Program-made: the position numbers and the translations under genes
The notes under the pieces: generated by a model
The model's database searches: none
The model's input: only the letters and a program-made list of their open reading frames with translations
Told to the model about the DNA's origin: nothing
Shown: positions 58,435 through 64,000 of the stretch, piece by piece
Layout: each line of letters opens with the position of its first letter
Numbering within the stretch: position 1 is the stretch's first letter
Assembly (NCBI RefSeq): GCF_025602895.1
Contig: NW_026516343.1
Span: 38,139-102,138, forward strand
DNA length: 64,000 bases
Direction of reading: 5' to 3'
DNA from: Polychytrium aggregatum
Taxonomy: Eukaryota > Chytridiomycota > Chytridiomycetes > Polychytriales

Positions 58435-60484
58435 TCAGCGCAAGGCACACCAGACCTCGAGGCGGTCGCTGCCCTGGCCATCCGGATAGACGCCCGAGAC
58501 CTCCATGGCAGTATCCAGGTCGTCTTGGTCGGTCATGAGCACAAACTCGCCGTCGTTATCACGGTACTTGAGCTTGATGGCTCCAGTAATTTCGTGCTTT
58601 GCCTTGATCTTGCCGACCATTTCCTCGTATGTGGCATCAAAGGCTATCTGGATGATCTTGATTCCTTCATTGAAATGGCACTTGACCTTGAGCTGCGAAG
58701 CGGTATGAAACCACGTGGTAGCCAGTGTTAGTTGCGGCTCAGTGTGATGCGTGGAAATCAGGCGAGCGAGGACGGGGGGGCAGATGGATGGTGGCAAGCG
58801 AGTCTTTCCAAGCCCATACGAGCGAGTGGCATGCCAGGATAGACGCACCATTCCTGTCTTTGGAGCGTCTGAGAAGCTTGTGCTGGTTTGGGTTCTGAAG
58901 ATGCCCCCGTTTTGTGCGGAAGACTCAGCGAGCGGATGGGTGGTCATTTGGCGCGTTGGCCGAGGCATGGATATGGCTCCTGAGGGCGGTACCGAGTCCG
59001 AGCGCATGGTGGCGCCGCGGGCAAGCGATGCCTGGCGAGGGAGAGTGACGGTCCTTGACGGAGGTACATTCTCGGTCACAGTTCGTGCGATTGGCCTTGC
59101 GGTGGGTGTTCGGCCCAGAGTTGCAGCCTGTCAGCACCGGATCAGCAACGGTGCAAGAACGAATGGTTAAAGCGTATTCGGAGGTGCATCAGGGCCATGG
59201 TGCGTGATTGCCGGCGCCGAGAGTGCCAACGTTCCTCCGGCTCTGACTCGGCCCGAGGCTCAAGATATACCTGCTGGCGGCCACTGAATCCCACAAAACC
59301 GTCGCTGTTCTCAGAGGCAGCGACCACTTTGGAGGAGCCGAGGTAGTCGACCTTGTCAGAGTTCTTGACTTTGTTTTCGTCCGGCCGGTAGATGGCATTC
59401 GCAGGAACGTAGAACGGCGAGAGCACTCTGTGGGCATCGGCGCCAAGACTCACCGCCTCGTCCAGGATGTCAAAGTCTGATGAGTGAGCGGGGTCGATTG
59501 GCGTCAGCGAGTTGCGCCAATTCAAGACAGGTTGCTGACTACGGGTCATTGTGCTCCTCTTCGCAACGCCCAGACCGAGTGCTCCACCCTTCGCTGGAAC
59601 AAACCCACAGAGACATGCCCCCCCTCCTCCTCGCGTAGCGCACTGGCAGAGTTATCCCCAGACGCAATGGATGTGGTCAGTACCTCGGTCTGCCGATCGA
59701 TTTCGCAGCGCCTCGTTAAAATCTGCGATGCCCTTGTCGGTCTGCTGGAGGCCAACATAGGCCAGTCCTCGGTTGAAGAGAATGTGGGCCGCGTAGAGCT
59801 TGAAGCCGAGGCCAAGCTGGGTATAATCAATGTCCTGATTGCCTCGCATGTTCTGTGGACGGAGGGAGATGGGGTATTAGTTCGTGAGTTCACGGCCATG
59901 CGGCTGGCGCTTGCGGATCCCGGTGACATTGTGTGATTGTAGCCAAGGCCGCCTACCGAGTAGGCCGCAGTGAAATCCTGGACGGCATCCCGGAAGAGGC
60001 CCTGGTTGTAGAAGCAAGTTCCCCGCTGAAAGAGCGAGACGGCGAGATACGGGTCGCATGCAACGGAGCGGGTGAGGGCATCGATCTGTGCGAAGGCAGC
60101 GAGAGTTTTGCAGCCGGAAGGTGAGCACAGATGGCCAGAGTGCAGCAGCGGCCGGAATGGCGGCGACTGGAAGATTGCATGCTGGTGTTGCTGTGAGGAC
60201 CACCAGCCGGTGGCTACGCACCGCCATGTCGACCTTCTTGGCAATCAAATAGAGGGTGGCGATGTTGAAGTGGATCTTGGATGTATCCGCGATGGACTCG
60301 TACTTTTTCAGGGCGGTGAGATAGTCGCCCTTGTCGAAAGCCTTGGTGGCAGCATCCCAGGCGATCAGTTGATCCTGCAGCGACGGGTGGGGTTGCAGAT
60401 TGGTCAGTCTTCCAGGAAGCGATGGCCGGGCAGCTACGTCAAGAAGCGCAGCTGTGAGAGGAGGGGACCCACCTTGAACGACAT
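58435..60484 (-). CDS. noxR: NADPH-oxidase regulator NoxR (p67phox-like)
   Basis: Seven exons close in phase to 401 residues: 60484-60473 (12 coding nt, MSFK), 60374-60222, 60085-59957, 59852-59684, 59476-59271, 59127-58849 and 58692-58435. The N-terminal TPR domain (about 5-155) shows ALKKYESIADTSKIHFN, PYLAVSLFQRGTCFYNQGLF and HILFNRGLAYVGLQQTDKG. It is followed by the NoxR signature DILDEAVSLG, YRPDENKVKNSDKVDYLGSS and DGFVGFSG. A Ser/Thr/Pro-rich linker (224-316) precedes a C-terminal PB1 domain (317-401) with the acidic YRDNDGEFVLMTDQDDLDTAM-type loop. In fungi NoxR binds GTP-Rac through the TPRs, activates Nox enzymes for superoxide production and uses PB1 for Cdc24/Bem1-type partners (family knowledge). 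No oxidase gene lies in this window. Confidence 0.88.
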
Positions 60485-61813
60485 GGTGGAATCAGCCAAA
60501 TGAGCGGATCGACGACAACGAGAGAGGGACACACGGGGCTTGCGAGGGAGGGGTATGAGGCAGAGGCGGCTGAGGATGTTATGGCCAGGGAGGACGACGA
60601 TGGTTTGCCGCCGGGTCTGCCAAAGCACAGCTGGCAGATGGTCGATTGATGCAGCACGGGGACGGCGCGCAAGTCGGCTGCTGCAGACGGCCGCCAGGCA
60701 GTGGATGCAGGTGGCGATTGCAGGTGGCGATTGCAGGCGAGATGGAACCTTGGGATGGTCAAAGTCGGGCTGCGAGCCCTGGAAATATATCGGGGACCGA
60801 GCGTCGGGGACCAATCGCAGCGGCCGAGTGCGCCGCGAGCCCAAAAATAGCGCGCAGCCGACAGGGACAAGGGCGTGGTTGGCGTGGGAGACAGCGGCGC
60901 GCCGGATTGGTCGTGGCGAACACATGGCACTTGCTGGCGTTGTTGGTGTTGGTGTTGGTGTTGGTGCTGGTGGTGTTGGTGTGGAATGGCAAGCACCGAC
61001 AGAGTCGACTGTGGCGGTTGATATGCCAGCAGTGTTAGCCGGCCGCCCAGGGCCCGGCAGGCCCATCCAAGCCTCGGCCGAGGGCTTGTTGTGCATGTCC
61101 GGATCTGCTCGCCCACGCGGCGCCAACGAGCGCCGAGAGGGTCCATGGCGGAGCGACGCGCGCAGACTGAGTCATCGCGCGTCGGCCGTGCGTGTTTGTG
61201 TGCGGCTGTGGCTGTGCAGCTGTCCACGTGCAATGTGTGTGTGTGACCATGGCTGCAACCAGACAACACCGGATCCAGCCATCGCCACACACACACAGCC
61301 ACGCATTCCAGCCATGCATTCCAGCCACGCACTCCAGCCATCCTGCAGCGCCACTCGCTTTTTTTCTCGCCCTTTGCGTCGGTGCGCGCACACACGCACG
61401 CCTGGCCTATCGCGCCGCTGCCTACCCAGCCGATCGGCCGTTGTCTGGGCGCTTCTGGCTTTCTCTTCTCTCTCACTCTCTCTCTCTCGCTCTTCTTCCG
61501 AACCGACGCTCAGCCATCGTTTCGAGAGCCCACCTCGGACCCACCACCTTTCACATCGCTCCCTCGGACGGACTCCAGCACACCTTCGGCTATCCCGCAA
61601 AACGTTACAGAGCGAATCACCCTCTACTCTCGCCCAACTCCCCGTCAGCACAGGTTCGTCGTCCAGCCCGCTCGCCATCGGACTCGGCCTCTGATCGTGT
61701 CGTCCACCCAGCACCATCAAGGTCTCGGGTGTTGCGGACTGCATCGGCGCTGATCAGGGCAGCTTTTTCGCACGGCGTACTTATCCAGCGCTGCCCGATC
61801 TCTTCCCAGTTTA
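60485..61813. promoter_or_regulatory. Divergent intergenic region, NoxR / eIF5-mimic gene
   Basis: Both flanking genes start here. It contains a (GGTGTT)n run (60941-60984), CA-rich and CCAGCCATGCATT-type repeats near 61275-61345, and a CT run (61466-61494) likely in the plus-strand leader. Long overlapping frames on both strands lack protein character. Confidence 0.5.
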
Positions 61814-63946
61814 ATGAGTTCCTCGACCAAGAACCCTCCGCCACCACAGTTCAAGCTAAAGCAACGAAAGGTGACGGATCGTGCAGACACTGGGGCCTGC
61901 TCCGCATCTGCGGTCATGGCAACTTGCACGGCACTCGGCATCGATGCGGGTCGCTTTACCCACCTCCTGTCCGTAGCTGGATTCCCCAATTCAGAACTGA
62001 CGTGTGTCCGAACCGTCTTGGACCCTTGCTCCCCACAACAGAGAGAAGCCAACGCTAAGTATGAACCTGAAGTCTTCCGTGACTCACTACTGGCGCTGAT
62101 CCCCGAAGACCTGAACGATATCTCCCAATTCGCCGTCATTTTGGAAAACAATGCCGAGAAGCTGGACTACAAGCGCTACGGCGAGCCGTTCTTTGAAATC
62201 GTCATCTGCGGCGGTCTCATCGGTAAGGCGCCGCATCCCGTCCCCATCCATACCATGGACTCTCGCGTCGATGATGCTGGCTTCGTCAGCGCCGCGAGGA
62301 GAGGAGGGGGGTCATTGCCCCGGGGTGCAAAGCCCGCATGTCTGTGTCGGTAGCGCCGATGCCGTGTCATGCACGCTCATTGCACATGGACTCATTCTGG
62401 CGATCGTCTCGTCCTCCCTCAGCTCCCGGAGGCATCATCGAAAGAAGATGGCGCCCGACTCAATCCCTTCAGTATCTTTGCTGCCGAGGACTCTAGAGAG
62501 AGCATCTTTGCTGTGGTAGATGTGATCAAGTGGAGTCTCGGCCCGGCGGTTGTGTGTTTGCGACTTTGCAGCAGCAGCAGCAGCAGTAGCAGTAGCAGCG
62601 GCAGCCTGTGCAGTCCGGTCCCACTGTTTGTCTGTCGCGCTTCAATCGGCATTGATCCTGACCACGTCTGTCGCCGTCGACCCAGCAAACTCGTCCGCCG
62701 CTTGAAGTACCTGCAGCGCAAGTTGGGAAGATACCCTCTCCACATCTCCTTCAGTATATCAACAAGTTTGGCGAGGCCGGTCCCAAGCTCAGCCGCGCCG
62801 TGGGCATGATGGCTGCCCATCAGCTCATCTCGCTTGCCGTCCTCTCAACACCACCAAGGAACATCTCGTCAAAGAAGGCAAGTCTAGCTCGTCCATCGTC
62901 ATCCGCTGCGTGTACCAGCTGTAGCCTTGCTGTGTCAGCTCCGTGGATCCTCATCCATCGGCTACGTTGTATGCTGATACCCAGCGTTCCAACACAACAG
63001 GTAGTTGCCCTCGAGTTTGTCACCGGTGTCTTTAAGGCTTACTTGGAGGAGCAGTCGATGGAGAACCTGAGCAAAACATGAAGAAGATTGGCCTGGATGA
63101 CAAACTCATGGAGTTCTTCCCGCTCAACAGCGCGGTGGAGAGTACCTGGCCCGCCACTTGAGGCCGAGGGTCTGAGGCTCTCGTCGAGTACGACAAGAAG
63201 CGACAGCAGCAGGCCCTCAAGGAGGAGCTTGGCCAGAAGCTGACTCTGATGTTCCAAGAGAACAAGACCCAGGTCGAAGTATGTGCGCCGGCCACTCTGA
63301 GCAACCCGGATAGAGCAACTGATCTGCAGTAGGAACCGTCTGTACTCACCACTAACTCTCTCGCATTGCTGCCAGATCGCCACGTTCCTGAAGCAGCAGG
63401 GTCGCCGCCCACTCCTGGACCGAGGGCCGATGTCACCCCACTTCTTTGGCAGTCCCTGATTGCTGCCATCGACTGGAGCGGCCGTGCCGAGCAGATGGAG
63501 CCCCAGCTTGTCAAGGTCCTTGGCGTAAGTACAGGCCCCAATGACTCTGTGCACACATGTTTTGTGCATTGCCCACCGTATTGGTGTCGAGTGGCCCGCG
63601 ATAGCCCTTGTCCGATGCATATTTCTGATTCTTTCCTCCCCCTCAACCACTTCTCGTTTTGCAGACCTGGCCCAAGGTCTTTGCCATGTACTGCCAGTCT
63701 GCCAAGACTGAGCTCTTGCTGCTGACGACCGTCCAAAAGGTCTGCTACGAGGATGCGCGATTCCTCAAGCACTTCAAGGCCATTGTTGCGAATCTCTACG
63801 AGCACGACGTTGTCTCGGAGGGTGCCATCCTCTACTGGTTCGAGAGAGGCGCCACCTCACATGGCAAGACCGTCTTCCTCAAGCAGCTCGAGCCTTTTGT
63901 CCAGTGGCTCAAGGAGCAGGAAGACGACGATAGAAGAGGACGATGA
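61814..63946 (+). CDS. eIF5-mimic protein (BZW1/BZW2, 5MP), apparently frameshifted
   Basis: Exon 1 (61814-61870, ending KLKQRK) and exon 2 (62042-62222: KYEPEVFRDSLLALIPED, LDYKRYGEPFFEIVICGG) are clean and match the N terminus of BZW/5MP proteins. From 62435 on, homology continues but changes frame repeatedly. Pieces seen include DGARLNPFSIFAAED, KLVRRLKYLQRKL, LLQYINKFGEAGPKLSRAVG, FVTGVFKAYLEEQSMENLS, MKKIGLDDKLMEFFPLN, LVEYDKKRQQQALKEELGQK and PLLWQSLIAAIDWSGRAEQM. The last exon (63665-63946) is a readable W2 domain, including TELLLLTTVQKVCYEDARF and KTVFLKQLEPFVQWL. 5MP proteins imitate eIF5 by binding eIF2 and eIF3 through the W2 domain and tune start-codon choice (family knowledge). 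The gene is either a recent pseudogene or intact with sequence errors. Confidence 0.7.
62570..62603. repeat. (GCA)n repeat in eIF5-mimic gene
   Basis: About eleven GCA/GTA units in a probable intron of the eIF5-mimic gene. Confidence 0.8.
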
Positions 63947-64000
63947 GGTAAAGCGAGGTCAGCACGGTTGTCCAAAACAGGAACCACCCTGGCTCGAACA

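Overview
The window looks like nuclear DNA of a zoosporic early-diverging fungus, most likely a chytrid. It is GC-rich, its protein genes are split by many short GT..AG introns, and it carries fungal nuclear genes for mitochondrial ribosomal proteins (mL38, uS5m), a fungal-type NADPH-oxidase regulator (NoxR), an Ale1-like acyltransferase and Fanzor-type nuclease remnants. It also encodes a class C (GABA-B-like) GPCR, a family rare in fungi but known from chytrids. I found no bacterial operon structure, rRNA, tRNA or CRISPR array. Exon borders were called by eye and checked by reading phase; most models close in frame from ATG to stop.

Layout. 0.7-2.1 kb (+): orphan 7TM protein. 3.0-3.5 kb: TA-flanked element with a Fanzor 3' fragment. 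4.1-5.6 kb (-): basic single-TM protein. 5.6-6.2 kb (+): Fanzor relic. 6.4-11.1 kb (-): ankyrin protein with a PP1-docking motif. 12.0-16.5 kb (-): adenylation/carrier/reductase enzyme with 11 exons. 17.6-20.4 kb (+): mL38. 21.1-22.5 kb (+): second orphan 7TM protein. 22.8-25.0 kb (-): IQ-motif protein, divergent from ABHD11-like hydrolase (25.3-26.7 kb, +). 27.0-27.2 kb: short TIR element. 27.5-28.1 kb (-): synaptobrevin-type SNARE. 28.9-32.7 kb (+): large multi-TM protein. 33.5-34.5 kb (+): small single-TM protein. 35.5-37.7 kb (+): disordered coiled-coil protein. 38.0-38.6 kb: second TA-flanked Fanzor element. 39.4-43.2 kb (-): PP2C-family phosphatase. 44.0-49.5 kb (-): class C GPCR with 24 exons. 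50.2-52.5 kb (+): MBOAT lysophospholipid acyltransferase. 53.1-53.9 kb (-): uS5m. 55.3-57.7 kb (-): unknown 305-residue protein. 57.9-58.2 kb: second short TIR element. 58.4-60.5 kb (-): NoxR. 61.8-63.9 kb (+): eIF5-mimic/BZW protein whose second half carries many apparent one-base frameshifts.

Themes. There is no biosynthetic cluster, but signalling and membrane genes are dense: three 7TM proteins, a PP1 regulator, a PP2C phosphatase, NoxR, a SNARE and an acyltransferase. The most unusual content is (i) a family of degraded Fanzor-bearing transposons with Tc1/mariner-like ends plus internally deleted short derivatives, (ii) a complete class C receptor gene with in-phase exons of only 8 and 12 nt, (iii) a 13-nt exon inside the adenylation core of the reductase gene, with tandem repeats forming the splice-acceptor tracts of the same gene, and (iv) a local cluster of indels in the BZW gene.
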